Shown piece by piece: positions 1 through 8,106 of a stretch of DNA of 16,512 bases. The stretch covers positions 1 to 16,512 of the forward strand of contig CAZQGJ010000014.1 of NCBI GenBank assembly GCA_964592905.1. The letters are read 5' to 3'. The notes under the pieces were generated by a model. The model ran no database searches. It was not told where the DNA came from and saw only the letters and a list, made by a program, of their open reading frames with translations. Each line of letters begins with the position of its first letter. Position 1 is the stretch's first letter. The DNA comes from CAZQGJ01 sp964592905. GTDB lineage: Bacteria > Patescibacteriota > UBA1384 > CAYGGE01. The translations under genes were made by a program, and so were the position numbers.

Positions 1-526
1 CGCAGTAAGCTAGCTCAGCCGGATCACTTTGAGTGGCACTCGGACTGACTAAAGCAGAGGAACTTGGACTCAAATCTGGGCTGAGTTCTGGTGAAGTTGA
101 GATGGTAGGAGTTGGCAACAAGATCGGACTCGGCACTGGCGATTCGCCTGGACCTCCACAGGCTATATCCAAAGGATAGAAGTCGCAGTATTCAAACGGC
201 GGATCATAAACCGTTGGCACCGGCGTCGGCGAGGCTACCGCAGTCGAGCTAGGAGTCGGAATAGCGCTCGACGTTGCACTCGGAGTCGGGGCAGCGCTAG
301 GACTGGGATCAGCCGACAAGGTCGAGCTCGGAGTCGGCGAGGGGGTGGGACTGGTCTTAGGGTCGGCCGGGCTAGTCGCCTCGCCCGGACAGTTCGGGTT
401 GGTCACCGCCGCACAGCTCACCGCCGGTCGCCAACTGAATCGCTGTCCGGTGGCCTGATTTTGCAACGCAAAGCCCGACCACGGCCAGATCGCGATAGCC
501 ATCAGAGCGAGCCATAACCACCTCAC
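1..526 (-). CDS. Secreted Pro/Thr/Ser-rich protein, partial
   Basis: Reading frame open to the window edge, so the C-terminus is missing; 175 codons are visible. It starts with GTG at 526, overlapping the stop of the upstream pilin-like gene as GTGA, which suggests translational coupling. Residues 1-22 (MRWLWLALMAIAIWPWSGFA) form a clear signal peptide. After a short segment with two cysteines (around residues 38 and 45) comes a long stretch of PTPS, SPS and SPT motifs, then a short Tyr/Cys-containing segment (YDPPFEYCDFYP), then more Ser/Pro-rich sequence. No catalytic domain is visible. Its place as the last visible gene of a pilus operon, and its low-complexity linker resembling that of the preceding minor-pilin-like protein, suggest an exported, pilus- or surface-associated protein. 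That role is inference; the missing C-terminus could hold a folded domain. Confidence 0.7.
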   Translation of the reverse strand, partial: MRWLWLALMAIAIWPWSGFALQNQATGQRFSWRPAVSCAAVTNPNCPGEATSPADPKTSPTPSPTPSSTLSADPSPSAAPTPSATSSAIPTPSSTAVASPTPVPTVYDPPFEYCDFYPLDIACGGPGESPVPSPILLPTPTISTSPELSPDLSPSSSALVSPSATQSDPAELAYC

Positions 527-1632
527 CGCAAGTTCCTCGGGCAGGTGCTATCGCCCGCCGCTCGATCCTTGATTTGATTACCTCGCACAGCTTGATTGGC
601 CTCGCTTGTCAAAGTAAAGAAACCAGCCTGATTATTCTCATTCTGAAGATCGGTATAAGTAGTTTTTTCCGATAATCCAAAAAGCCGTTCCGACTCACTG
701 CCCGGCCTAAATTTGTAGCCTATCTCTAGGCAGTAGAGTCCGCCCGGTTGAAAAACCGTATTATTCTTAAAAGGTAGCTCGGCCACAAAAACGCCAACTT
801 TTATACGGTCGCGAACTGGTGTCACTGCAAATAACTGTCCGGTCGGTAGATTGTTGAGAGTATCTGGTGCGTAGGCAAAGATTCGGCCGGGTAAGAAACG
901 TTCAACGTCGTCAGCCCTCAAGCCTAAATCAATAAAGAAGCGCAACGATCCGGTCAGGCCGTTACCGCTACTCGGGGTAGGCGTCGGGGTTGAAGACGGA
1001 ATCGGGGTCACAATCGGTGTCGCTGTTGGTGAAACAGCTGGACTAATAGTCGGCGTCGGTCCAATCGAAGCCGTTGGCGAGGCCGTCGGAGTTACGCCAG
1101 GCGAAGCTGAACCGGTCGGACTGACGGTTGGGCTGACGGTCGGCGTAACGATCGGGCTAGGTGTGGCTGCACTCTTACAGCCTGACTCGTTCAATTCCTG
1201 AAAGCTCCGTGCCACCAAGGTCTGACGGGCGGGGCTATAGATCGCCTGATAGAGACGACAGCTCCGTAGGAGGTGGGCTTGGCTCGGGGTGTAGGTGCGA
1301 ACCGAGACCAGTTTATTCGGGCCGTAATCAGAGACAAAGATTCGGTATTCACCGCTACTCAGGCCAGTCGCCTGACCGACAAAGCCACCGGTATAATCAG
1401 GGTTACGCCGCAACTCGGCGATCGCCTGATTGAGGCCGCCGTAGCCAAGTCCCAGCGAGGCGATCTGTTGACGCTGCAACAGGCCGGACTGTTGGGCAAA
1501 AGAGATATAGCTAAAACCAGCCACGATCATCGCCACTGCCACCCCGGTAATTACCAAAGCGAGAATCATACTAAAACCCGACCTAATCCCCGCCTTTTTA
1601 GTCAGCCCAAAAAATCGTAGGCGTTGACTCAT
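523..1632 (-). CDS. PilX-like minor pilin with Pro/Thr linker and C-terminal domain
   Basis: 369-residue protein with a prepilin-like N-terminus. A basic leader is followed by RSG at 17-19 and then FSMILALVITGVAVAMIVAG, a hydrophobic helix typical of PilX-type minor pilins. The glutamate at mature position 5 of classical pilins is absent, as in many PilX/GspK proteins. Residues about 50-150 form a first pilin-like domain. Residues about 157-225 are a low-complexity linker of SPT, TPTVSP and PTPTPSS repeats. Residues about 226-369 form a second domain with three cysteines in all after the linker region. It follows the GspJ-like gene with an ATGA overlap and overlaps the next secreted gene as GTGA. 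The long linker with a distal domain is unusual for a minor pilin and suggests a tip-displayed module. The family assignment rests on the N-terminus and context only. Confidence 0.7.
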   Translation of the reverse strand: MSQRLRFFGLTKKAGIRSGFSMILALVITGVAVAMIVAGFSYISFAQQSGLLQRQQIASLGLGYGGLNQAIAELRRNPDYTGGFVGQATGLSSGEYRIFVSDYGPNKLVSVRTYTPSQAHLLRSCRLYQAIYSPARQTLVARSFQELNESGCKSAATPSPIVTPTVSPTVSPTGSASPGVTPTASPTASIGPTPTISPAVSPTATPIVTPIPSSTPTPTPSSGNGLTGSLRFFIDLGLRADDVERFLPGRIFAYAPDTLNNLPTGQLFAVTPVRDRIKVGVFVAELPFKNNTVFQPGGLYCLEIGYKFRPGSESERLFGLSEKTTYTDLQNENNQAGFFTLTSEANQAVRGNQIKDRAAGDSTCPRNLR

Positions 1633-2210
1633 TGACTGTTCCTGGCCAATACCGTCAAGGTGCGGAGCGTCTCGGCTCTGGCATCTGTCGAAGCGCCATC
1701 AACCTCTTGATCCAAAAATCCGACCAGTAGGTTTACTAATCGATGTTTACTGCCGGTCGGGCGATTAACCGTCGCGCTAAACCGAGTCAGATTTTCGGCC
1801 AGAACCAGTTGATCAGGCGGACGCACCGAGCGAGAGTCCGGGAAGCTCAATCGCTCTAGCTGGTCGCCGTTTTGCCTAAGGACTAAGTAATCGAAAAAGT
1901 TACAGTCAACCTGTCCGTTCGTCTGTTTGAGGCTGTAAAGCTTAAGAATTAAAAGCGAATCACTCTGTGAGTAACGGGTGCCATCAGGAGCAGTCAGCTC
2001 GAGAGGAAACTCTAGCGCCAGCCGGATATCGCGGTTCAGCGTTCGCATCACGCCGTAAAGCTCGCCGGTTTGGGCCGAGTCAAAACGATCTTCGGCATAT
2101 TTTTGGCTCGTATCAACGACCACAAAGCCAACGGTAGTGACCAAAAAACTCGTCAGGCCGAGGGCGATCATCACCTCGATCAACGACAGGCCACGCCGCT
2201 TAGTTAACAT
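1629..2210 (-). CDS. Minor pilin, GspJ/PilW-like
   Basis: 193-residue prepilin. The N-terminus MLTKRRG is followed by LSLIEVMIALGLTSFLVTTV, a standard prepilin peptidase site after Gly7, with Glu at mature position 5 (E12) and one hydrophobic helix. The sequence after the helix (TSQKYAEDRFDSAQTGELYGVMRTLNRDIR read in two parts) has the spacing seen in GspJ/PilW proteins, where a long N-terminal helix runs into a small beta-rich head. It overlaps the upstream GspI/PilV-like gene by 11 bases and the downstream PilX-like gene by four (ATGA). Together these three minor pilins would form an initiating complex at the pilus tip; that is known for the family and inferred here. Assignment to J/W rather than H/FimT rests on length and gene order. 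Confidence 0.8.
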   Translation of the reverse strand: MLTKRRGLSLIEVMIALGLTSFLVTTVGFVVVDTSQKYAEDRFDSAQTGELYGVMRTLNRDIRLALEFPLELTAPDGTRYSQSDSLLILKLYSLKQTNGQVDCNFFDYLVLRQNGDQLERLSFPDSRSVRPPDQLVLAENLTRFSATVNRPTGSKHRLVNLLVGFLDQEVDGASTDARAETLRTLTVLARNSQ

Positions 2211-2589
2211 TACTAACTCCGTTAGCGGTCAACACAAAATCGGCCACCGCTTGATTGTTCTCGCCCGGACCGACCCAGGTCATCAGATATTTTATGCGCT
2301 TAATCTGTAAAACCGGATCCTCAACGACTTCGCGACGAAAGTAGCCGTCAGGTAAACCGCCATACGGCAGGAGCGGTGAGCCGTTATTAAAGGTAGCGTA
2401 ATCAGCCGTGGCGTCGAGCTCGAGCTGATCGGCGATCAGGTTAAAGGCGGCGGTCGCATGCAAATTCCGTACAGTGATCAAGCGACTGTTAGCGTAGCCA
2501 GTATAAATCACCAAAAAGCCGGCGATAAACACCAAGCTCGAAAGCATCGCCTCGATCAACAGATCGCCTGGACGGTGTTTAACCAACAT
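2200..2589 (-). CDS. Minor pilin, GspI/PilV-like
   Basis: 129-residue prepilin-like protein. A short basic leader (MLVKHRPG) precedes DLLIEAMLSSLVFIAGFLVI. Cleavage would follow Gly8, Glu13 is at mature position 5, and the hydrophobic helix runs to about residue 30. Mature position 1 is Asp instead of Phe or Leu, which is unusual, so processing or methylation may differ from the major pilin. The remainder is a small head without cysteines. It sits between pilC and the GspJ-like gene and overlaps both by 11 bases, the same spacing on each side. PilV/GspI is chosen from size, from the IEAMLSSLVFIAGF helix and from its position directly before a J/W-type gene. Confidence 0.75.
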   Translation of the reverse strand: MLVKHRPGDLLIEAMLSSLVFIAGFLVIYTGYANSRLITVRNLHATAAFNLIADQLELDATADYATFNNGSPLLPYGGLPDGYFRREVVEDPVLQIKRIKYLMTWVGPGENNQAVADFVLTANGVSNVN

Positions 2590-3781
2590 TTTGGAAGCTT
2601 CCGATAAACTGATAAAGCGGCACCAAGATCGTCAATACTGCCCCGGCTACGGTTAAACCGACAAAGAGCGTCAGGGCCGGCTCGAGGACGGCGGTCAGAT
2701 CTTTGACCTTGGTTTCGAGCTCGCGCTGGTAGTGCCCCGAAAGCGATTTGAGGATCTTTTCGAGTGAACCGGACTGTTCGCCGGTGGCAATCAAGGCGAT
2801 AAAGGTGCGCGGCAGGTGCGTCTGACCTAAAGATTGAGCTAACGAGATACCGGATTGTAACTTAGTTGAGACAGCCACGACCTCGAGTTGAGACTGTTGA
2901 TCAGTCAGTGTACCGGCAGCGTTTTTCATCGCCGCCTGAATCGGAATTCCGGCCCGTAACAGCAACTCCAAAGTTGAAGACAAACGGGTTAAATCCAACA
3001 CCGCATAGACATTTTTAATCACCGGCAGACGACCAGAGACCACTCGAAGCAAGCGCTTACCCCAAGGTGAGAGCGACCAACCGACGATCGCCGCCAAAGA
3101 ACCGAGATAGAGCAAGAGAGCTAACCACTGATTAGCCTCGATAAACTGCCCCAGATTAATCAGCTGTCGGGTCAGCCAGGGCAGCTCAAAATCTACCTGA
3201 GTGAAGATGCCGACAAGCTTTGGCAGAACAAAGAAGCTCAAGATACCGACCAACAAGGCCAAGGCACCCAGTATGATCACCGGATAGATCAAGGCGCTTT
3301 TGACCTGTCGAACAGTTTGCATATCCCGCTCTAAAGATTCGGCCAGATTTTGCAAGACTAGCGAAAGCTGGCCCGAGCTCTCGCCAGCCTCGATCAACGA
3401 CAGAAAGACCTCGTCAAAGGCCTCGGGATAGCCCGAGAGCGCCTGCGAAAACGAGCTGCCCTGCTCGAGATCGCTCTGTAGTGCCTGAAAAAAGAGAGCC
3501 AAGCGTTTGTTAGCGGTGTCGGCGGCGATAATGTTAAGCACCTCGCCCAAAGAGATACCCGAATCGAGTAAGATAGCGATATTCTGCACCATAAACAGAC
3601 GGTCAGCGGCACTCAGGTGGCGGCCGATCTGCTTGGCCTGTTGGCTGATATCGACGATTTTAACGATAAAGACGCCGCGACTTTCGAGCGAGCGGGCCAA
3701 ACTCTCTTGACTGGCCGCAGCCACAATCTTGGTCAGGCGCTGATTAGACTTATCAACAACGGTATAGCGGTACTGTGGCAT
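2579..3781 (-). CDS. pilC: Type IV pilus inner-membrane platform protein PilC (GspF family)
   Basis: 400 residues, the normal PilC/GspF length. Two repeated T2SSF domains are visible, at about 58-180 and 262-385. Each contains the family pattern of a G-[IV]-[PS]-L start (DSGISLGEVLN; RAGIPIQAAMKNA) and a later EAGESSGQL or ATGEQSGSL motif. Hydrophobic segments lie at about 161-190, 214-232 and 366-390. The protein anchors the pilus assembly machine in the cytoplasmic membrane and contacts the PilB ATPase. The start ATG overlaps the pilB stop by one base (TAATG), so translation is probably coupled, and the 3' end overlaps the GspI-like gene by 11 bases. Confidence 0.95.
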   Translation of the reverse strand: MPQYRYTVVDKSNQRLTKIVAAASQESLARSLESRGVFIVKIVDISQQAKQIGRHLSAADRLFMVQNIAILLDSGISLGEVLNIIAADTANKRLALFFQALQSDLEQGSSFSQALSGYPEAFDEVFLSLIEAGESSGQLSLVLQNLAESLERDMQTVRQVKSALIYPVIILGALALLVGILSFFVLPKLVGIFTQVDFELPWLTRQLINLGQFIEANQWLALLLYLGSLAAIVGWSLSPWGKRLLRVVSGRLPVIKNVYAVLDLTRLSSTLELLLRAGIPIQAAMKNAAGTLTDQQSQLEVVAVSTKLQSGISLAQSLGQTHLPRTFIALIATGEQSGSLEKILKSLSGHYQRELETKVKDLTAVLEPALTLFVGLTVAGAVLTILVPLYQFIGSFQNVG

Positions 3782-5466
3782 TACTCGGTATCCTCACGGT
3801 CGGCCTCGCGACGGACTTCGTCAAGGGTGGTCAGGCCGGCCATCACTTTGGTCAGACCATCTTGCAAGAGGGTTAACATGCCGTGAGTAGTGGCATAAGC
3901 ACGGAGCTTATCACCGGTTGCCCCGGTGGCTAAGAGCTCGCGGATTGCCTCGTCAACCACAAACAGTTCGTGAATCCCCAACCGTCCCTTGTAGCCTTCG
4001 ACACAGGCGGCACAACCGACCGGCCGATAGAGCTTAGCCGATTGCAACTGGGCTGCACTCCAACCACTCAAACGGGTCAGTTCGGCCATGGTTTGGCTAT
4101 CGATCGGCTGAGGCTGACGACAGCGCGGACAGAGCTGTCGGACTAAGCGTTGGGCTACCACCAAACGGACAGTTGAACCGACTAAAAAGCTTTCGACTCC
4201 CAGATCGAGCAATCGAGCCGGGGCGGTCGTGGCATCGTTAGTATGGAGAGTCGAGAGCACCAAGTGACCGGTCAGGGCAGCGTTGAGGGCGATATCGGCC
4301 GTCTCTTGATCGCGAATCTCACCCACCATAATAATATTCGGGTCATGTCGTAGTAGCGCCCGCAATCCCTTGGCGAAGGTAAAGCCGGTCTCGTTATTAA
4401 CTTGACTCTGACTCACCCGTGCGATCCCATACTCGATCGGATCCTCGATAGTGGCAATCTTGACTTCGGGCTGATTAAGCATCTCGATTAAGGTATAAAG
4501 AGTGGTCGTCTTACCCGAGCCGGTTGGACCGGTCAGCAGAATTATCCCATTTGGCCGACTAATCTGATGCTTGAGCTTTTCAATATTGGCCGGACTGAAA
4601 CCTAAGTCGACCAAGGTCTGCGTTCGGGCGTTCTCGGGCAACAAGCGCATGACGATGTTCTCACCAAAATAGGTCGGCAGAATCGAAACTCTTAACGCCA
4701 CCTTGGTAGCGTTCTTACTATAAGCAAAACGGCCGTCTTGAGGCAGTCGGTGCTCGTCAATCTTAAGATTAGAAAGATATTTAATGCGGGCGATCACCGC
4801 CGGCTGGACGCGGCTCTCGAGCACTAAAACATCTTTGAGCCGACCATCGAGACGAAACCGGACTAAAGTAGAGTTTTCTTGGCCTTCGAAATGAATATCG
4901 CTGGCACCCTCGGCAATGGCGTAATCTAAGATAGTTTCAAGGAGCTTGATCGTCGGTAGCTCTTCGGCGACCTTGGCCAGATTGGCCTGGTTGACCTCGA
5001 CCGAGGCGAGTAACGACTGAACCTCGAGCTGAATATTGCGCTTATACTGACCGAGCGCCGTCTGAATCTGCGACTCAAAGGCAAAGAACGGCTTGACGGT
5101 CAGGCCGGTCTTCTTTTGCAAAAAGTTGATCGCCTCGAAATTGCCGGGGTCAGCCATGGCTACCGCCAGAGTATCGCCCTGACGGCTAAAGCCGATGATT
5201 TGATAGTTAGTGGCAGTGGCTTCGGGGATGAGGTCTAAGAGGCCGCCGGCGATCTTTTGCCCAGCTAAGTTGACATAGGGCACGCCTAACGACTCGGCGA
5301 TGGCTGGACCAAGCACCGACTCGGGCAGATAGTTTTTGAGTAAGATCGTTTCGAGGAAACTTTTACCCAAAGAAGGCGCCAGTAAAACTGCCGACTCAAT
5401 TTGCTCTTTGGTTAAGAGTCTTTTCGCGAGTAAAACTCGTTGAACGGTGGCGTCAGAGACGGTCAC
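3781..5466 (-). CDS. pilB: Type IV pilus extension ATPase PilB (GspE family)
   Basis: 561 residues, full length for PilB. An N-terminal GspE-N-type domain (about 1-150) precedes the ATPase. The Walker A motif GPTGSGKT is at 313-320 with K319. The Asp box ATIEDPIEY is near 338-346, the Walker B region NIIMVGEIRD is at 377-386 with E383, and the His box TGHLVLSTLHTND is at 399-411. A zinc-binding pair is present (CPRC at 446-449 and CAAC at 485-488), which is typical of PilB/GspE and absent from the retraction ATPase PilT. It powers pilin polymerisation at the inner membrane. The start is GTG at 5466, chosen because AAGGAGG lies seven bases upstream. The gene follows the response regulator by 44 bases and is coupled to pilC. 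No pilT is in the window. Confidence 0.96.
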   Translation of the reverse strand: MTVSDATVQRVLLAKRLLTKEQIESAVLLAPSLGKSFLETILLKNYLPESVLGPAIAESLGVPYVNLAGQKIAGGLLDLIPEATATNYQIIGFSRQGDTLAVAMADPGNFEAINFLQKKTGLTVKPFFAFESQIQTALGQYKRNIQLEVQSLLASVEVNQANLAKVAEELPTIKLLETILDYAIAEGASDIHFEGQENSTLVRFRLDGRLKDVLVLESRVQPAVIARIKYLSNLKIDEHRLPQDGRFAYSKNATKVALRVSILPTYFGENIVMRLLPENARTQTLVDLGFSPANIEKLKHQISRPNGIILLTGPTGSGKTTTLYTLIEMLNQPEVKIATIEDPIEYGIARVSQSQVNNETGFTFAKGLRALLRHDPNIIMVGEIRDQETADIALNAALTGHLVLSTLHTNDATTAPARLLDLGVESFLVGSTVRLVVAQRLVRQLCPRCRQPQPIDSQTMAELTRLSGWSAAQLQSAKLYRPVGCAACVEGYKGRLGIHELFVVDEAIRELLATGATGDKLRAYATTHGMLTLLQDGLTKVMAGLTTLDEVRREADREDTE

Positions 5467-5510
5467 CGGTTGCCCTCCTTGATTGTTAGCTTTAGTTTAG
5501 CAAACTCTGC

Positions 5511-5921
5511 TTAGTTAGTCGCTGGTATAACTGGCGCAGCCGATGTGGCCGAGGCCTGGATGATACGCTGAACTTCGGTCAACAGTTGTGCCAGATCGAG
5601 CGAATCTTTTTCGATATAGCTGACCGCACCGGCGCGCAAACACTCATCGCGCTCTAAGTCGGCAACTAGGGCAGTCAGAATAACGATCGGAATCCCGGCC
5701 AAGAGCGGTTCGGCCTTGGCCTGCTTGAGGACGGTCAGGCCGTGAACATCGGGCATCATCAGATCGAGTAAAACGATTTGCGGTTGGTTTTCCCGCATCG
5801 AGGCTAAGCCCTGCATGCCGTTTTCGGCGGTATAGACCTGAAAGCCCGCTCGCTTAAAAAAGGTTTCGTAACTACTGCGCAACGATAGACTATCCTCGAC
5901 AATCAAGATTGAGTTGGTCAT
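5511..5921 (-). CDS. Single-domain response regulator (CheY-like)
   Basis: 136 residues comprising one receiver domain and a short Ala/Ser/Thr/Pro-rich tail, with no DNA-binding or enzymatic output domain. The signature residues are present: the acidic pair E9/D10, phospho-acceptor D53 in IVLLDLMMPD, T83 in VILTA, and K105 in YIEKD. It should be phosphorylated on D53 by a histidine kinase, probably the one encoded divergently at 6540. It lies between the major pilin and pilB on the same strand, so its likely output is direct protein contact with the pilus machinery, as in CheY/PilG-type regulators; that is inference. An AGGAG site lies about five bases before the ATG. A TATGCT -10-like hexamer at 5943-5948 follows the hairpin at 5954-5977, so it may have its own promoter. 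Confidence 0.9.
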   Translation of the reverse strand: MTNSILIVEDSLSLRSSYETFFKRAGFQVYTAENGMQGLASMRENQPQIVLLDLMMPDVHGLTVLKQAKAEPLLAGIPIVILTALVADLERDECLRAGAVSYIEKDSLDLAQLLTEVQRIIQASATSAAPVIPATN

Positions 5922-5953
5922 TGGTCTCCTTTAATCCGTTTTAGCATAACACA

Positions 5954-5977
5954 ACAGGGTGCACCAAGGCACCCTGT
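5954..5977 (-). terminator. Hairpin between major pilin and response regulator
   Basis: Perfect 9-bp inverted repeat (ACAGGGTGC with GCACCCTGT) and a 6-base loop, 20 bases past the pilin stop on the minus strand. The sequence after it (TGTGTTATGCTAAAA) is only moderately T-rich, so termination is probably partial. This would let the pilin be made in large excess over the downstream assembly genes, a common arrangement. Confidence 0.6.
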
Positions 5978-5996
5978 GAGCTAACTGGCCGTTGAA

Positions 5997-6404
5997 TTAA
6001 CGGGTCAGACTAATCGATTCGCCACCCTCGGCCGAAGGGGCTGAGAGAGTGATGCGAGTCGTGCCGGTCGCAGTAGATGTACAGATCTGGTAAGGTGTGG
6101 CGCCGTTCGATGGGTCAGACGGTACGCCATTGGCGAGATACTTGGTTAACGAGGAACCGATAGTGGTAATGGCCACTGTCGATGGGCAGGTCGGAATGCC
6201 GGCTGGGTAGCCAGTGTTCTCGGTGGCATACTGGATCAAGGCAGCCGAGAGGCTGTTCAGATCAGCTTTGCGGGCCGAGTTACGAGCCTTGCGGAAAGAC
6301 TCAACTGGATTAACCGCTACCAAGGTAATAGCCGCCAAGATGGCGATAATACCAATAACGATGATGAGTTCAATTAATGTGAAACCACGGCGATTGAGTT
6401 TCAA
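5997..6404 (-). CDS. pilA: Major type IV pilin (PilA/GspG-like prepilin)
   Basis: 135 residues. The leader MKLNRRG is cut after Gly7 to expose FTLIELIIVIGIIAILAAIT, the textbook N-methylated pilin helix with Glu at mature position 5. The helix continues into AVNPVESFRKARNSARKADL, the amphipathic half seen in pilins of many CPR and Gram-positive bacteria. A small head follows with two cysteines (in PTCPS and QICTS) that could form the usual C-terminal disulfide loop. The start is TTG at 6404, supported by AAGGAGG a few bases upstream and by the absence of any in-frame ATG before the helix. It is the first gene of the minus-strand pilus locus. Major rather than minor pilin is inferred from the canonical helix, the leading position and the hairpin directly downstream. 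Confidence 0.92.
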   Translation of the reverse strand: MKLNRRGFTLIELIIVIGIIAILAAITLVAVNPVESFRKARNSARKADLNSLSAALIQYATENTGYPAGIPTCPSTVAITTIGSSLTKYLANGVPSDPSNGATPYQICTSTATGTTRITLSAPSAEGGESISLTR

Positions 6405-6510
6405 GTCCCCTCCTTATATGACTTCGGTTTAATGTTGATACTCTTAGCTTAGTCGAGATAGCATGGCTTTGCAAGTGCCAAGCCTAAAGTGGCAGTCGAC
6501 AGTCCAAAAT

Positions 6511-6516
6511 TATGCT
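6511..6516 (+). promoter_or_regulatory. Candidate -10 of histidine kinase gene
   Basis: TATGCT within AATTATGCTAAG, 24 bases upstream of the TTG start. No convincing -35 is seen. The same TATGCTAA string occurs upstream of the response regulator on the other strand (5941-5948), which may mean the two are co-expressed. Confidence 0.4.
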
Positions 6517-6539
6517 AAGCTAGAACAGAGAGGGGTGGA

Positions 6540-8051
6540 TTGGCCAATCAGTTAGAGGTGTCCAGAAGCTATATCGAACAACGCCTGGCGCGCGTCCTGC
6601 GCTTCGAGGTTTTTTTTGTTTTAGCTATTTATCTAATCAGTCTAGTCAGTATCCTGTTGATCAATCAACAGCAACAGCTGAATAGCCTTCGCCTCGTCAA
6701 ACTCGAAACGGAACGGTCGCTCTATAGTCAGGCCACCGCCAGTCTGAATCAAGCCCTGAGCTTGTTCAAAGCGGCTCGCCTCGAACCAACTAGTCTCGGT
6801 GAACTGAACTTAAACTCTAGCCTGACCGCGCTCTTGGCGGCTAGTCATCAAGATTGGCTGACTCTCAAACAGGCCATTATTAGTAGTGAGGGGCCGGACG
6901 ACCTCAAAAACCGTCGTCTTGATCAGGCGGCGGCCTTGCAAGCGCAAGATGATCGACTGGCCGAGATCCTCTCGGAACTAAACGGCTTCGCCTATCGTAA
7001 CGGCCTGGCAATCGGACCAGCCGACGAGGCGACTACCAAAGCACGCTTGACCGAGATAGTCGCCCTAGAGCGTCAGCTCAAGATCAAAGGCGATGAGCTC
7101 AAGCTCTCTATCGATAATGCAGCCGACCTCGAGCTGGCCGGACAGGGCTTTTATCGCCAACTCTTAATTATCGCTCTGGCCCTACAGGGGTTGGCTATCG
7201 TTATCAGTTTGATCATCTTGGCCAAGCGCTATGTCTTGCCGAGCTTTTCACAGATCTTAGAAAAGTTAATCAAACAGAACTTAGAGCTCCGTCAGGTCGA
7301 CTCGCTCAAGACTGAGTTTCTTTCGGTCGCTAGTCATCAGTTTAAATCTCCTCTGACGGCGATCAAAGTGAGCCTCGATTTGCTAGGTCAAACTACCCCA
7401 GATCAACCTTTAACGATTGAGCAACAGGGGCTAATTCGCCAAGCTGTAAATACTAACCAAGAGATGATTAAATTGGTAAGTAATCTCCTGAACGTTTCTA
7501 GAATCGAACAAGGGCGTTTTCAACCTAAGCCGGTACCGACCGACATCGTGCCGCTATTACGGAGTTTGATCGAACAGTCAGCCGAGCTAGCTAAGCAAAG
7601 CCAGGTGAGGCTACTGTATCAGTTCGCCACGCCAGAGCTCTGGGTTAATATCGATGCGGTGATCCTCAAAGAGGCGATGCAGAACCTGATCGATAACGCC
7701 ATCAATTACAATCGAAGGCCAGGCGAGGTTCGCCTTGCCACTCGCACCGTCGGCGACCAGCATCAGATCATCGTTAGCGATACTGGGCACGGTATCCCAC
7801 CCAGCGATATGAATAATCTGTTCTCTAAATTTTATCGCGGCCAGAACGCCCGTTCCTTGCGACCAGACGGTTCGGGCCTAGGTCTATTCTTAGTTAAAGA
7901 GGCGATCGAGAGCTTTTACGGCACGATTCAGTGCCAGAGCGAGCTCGAAAAGGGCACAACCTTTATTATTAGTTTACCGGTGATGCCAACTAAGGTGACG
8001 GTGGTTAATAACGAGGCGCCGGTTAAGCCTGATCAGACGGCTAAACTCTGA
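6540..8051 (+). CDS. Membrane sensor histidine kinase
   Basis: 503 residues. Transmembrane segments lie at about 24-43 and 207-228 and enclose a 160-residue, mostly helical, Leu/Ala/Gln-rich extracytoplasmic sensor of no recognised family. The cytoplasmic part has a HisKA dimerisation domain with the H-box ASHQFKSPLTAIK (H266). The HATPase domain has the N-box NLIDNAIN (N382, N386), the G1 box SDTGHGIP (D414), the F box LFSKFYRG and the G2 box GSGLGLFLV. All catalytic residues are intact and no HAMP domain is obvious. The start is TTG at 6540, preceded by the AGAGAGGGG ribosome binding site. It is divergent from the pilin gene, and its likely partner is the single-domain receiver at 5511. Together they would form a two-component switch for the pilus; the pairing is inference from location. 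Confidence 0.93.
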   Translation: MANQLEVSRSYIEQRLARVLRFEVFFVLAIYLISLVSILLINQQQQLNSLRLVKLETERSLYSQATASLNQALSLFKAARLEPTSLGELNLNSSLTALLAASHQDWLTLKQAIISSEGPDDLKNRRLDQAAALQAQDDRLAEILSELNGFAYRNGLAIGPADEATTKARLTEIVALERQLKIKGDELKLSIDNAADLELAGQGFYRQLLIIALALQGLAIVISLIILAKRYVLPSFSQILEKLIKQNLELRQVDSLKTEFLSVASHQFKSPLTAIKVSLDLLGQTTPDQPLTIEQQGLIRQAVNTNQEMIKLVSNLLNVSRIEQGRFQPKPVPTDIVPLLRSLIEQSAELAKQSQVRLLYQFATPELWVNIDAVILKEAMQNLIDNAINYNRRPGEVRLATRTVGDQHQIIVSDTGHGIPPSDMNNLFSKFYRGQNARSLRPDGSGLGLFLVKEAIESFYGTIQCQSELEKGTTFIISLPVMPTKVTVVNNEAPVKPDQTAKL

Positions 8052-8062
8052 ATAAAAAGAAA

Positions 8063-8089
8063 GTGGCGCCCCCGATTCGGGGGCGCCAC
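8063..8089 (-). terminator. Rho-independent terminator of the 8107 gene
   Basis: Perfect GC-rich stem of 11-12 bp (GTGGCGCCCCC with GGGGGCGCCAC) and a tiny loop. On the minus strand it is followed by TTTCTTTTTATT. It ends the minus-strand paralogue gene. On the plus strand it follows the kinase stop but has no U-tract, so it acts mainly leftward. Confidence 0.88.
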
Positions 8090-8106
8090 ATTGCGTAAGC
8101 TTGACG

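Noticed and set aside
200..360. A DNA repeat array or CRISPR in the GTCGG/CTCGG-rich stretch
   Set aside because: The periodicity comes from Pro/Thr/Ser codons in two reading frames; there are no uniform repeats with unique spacers.
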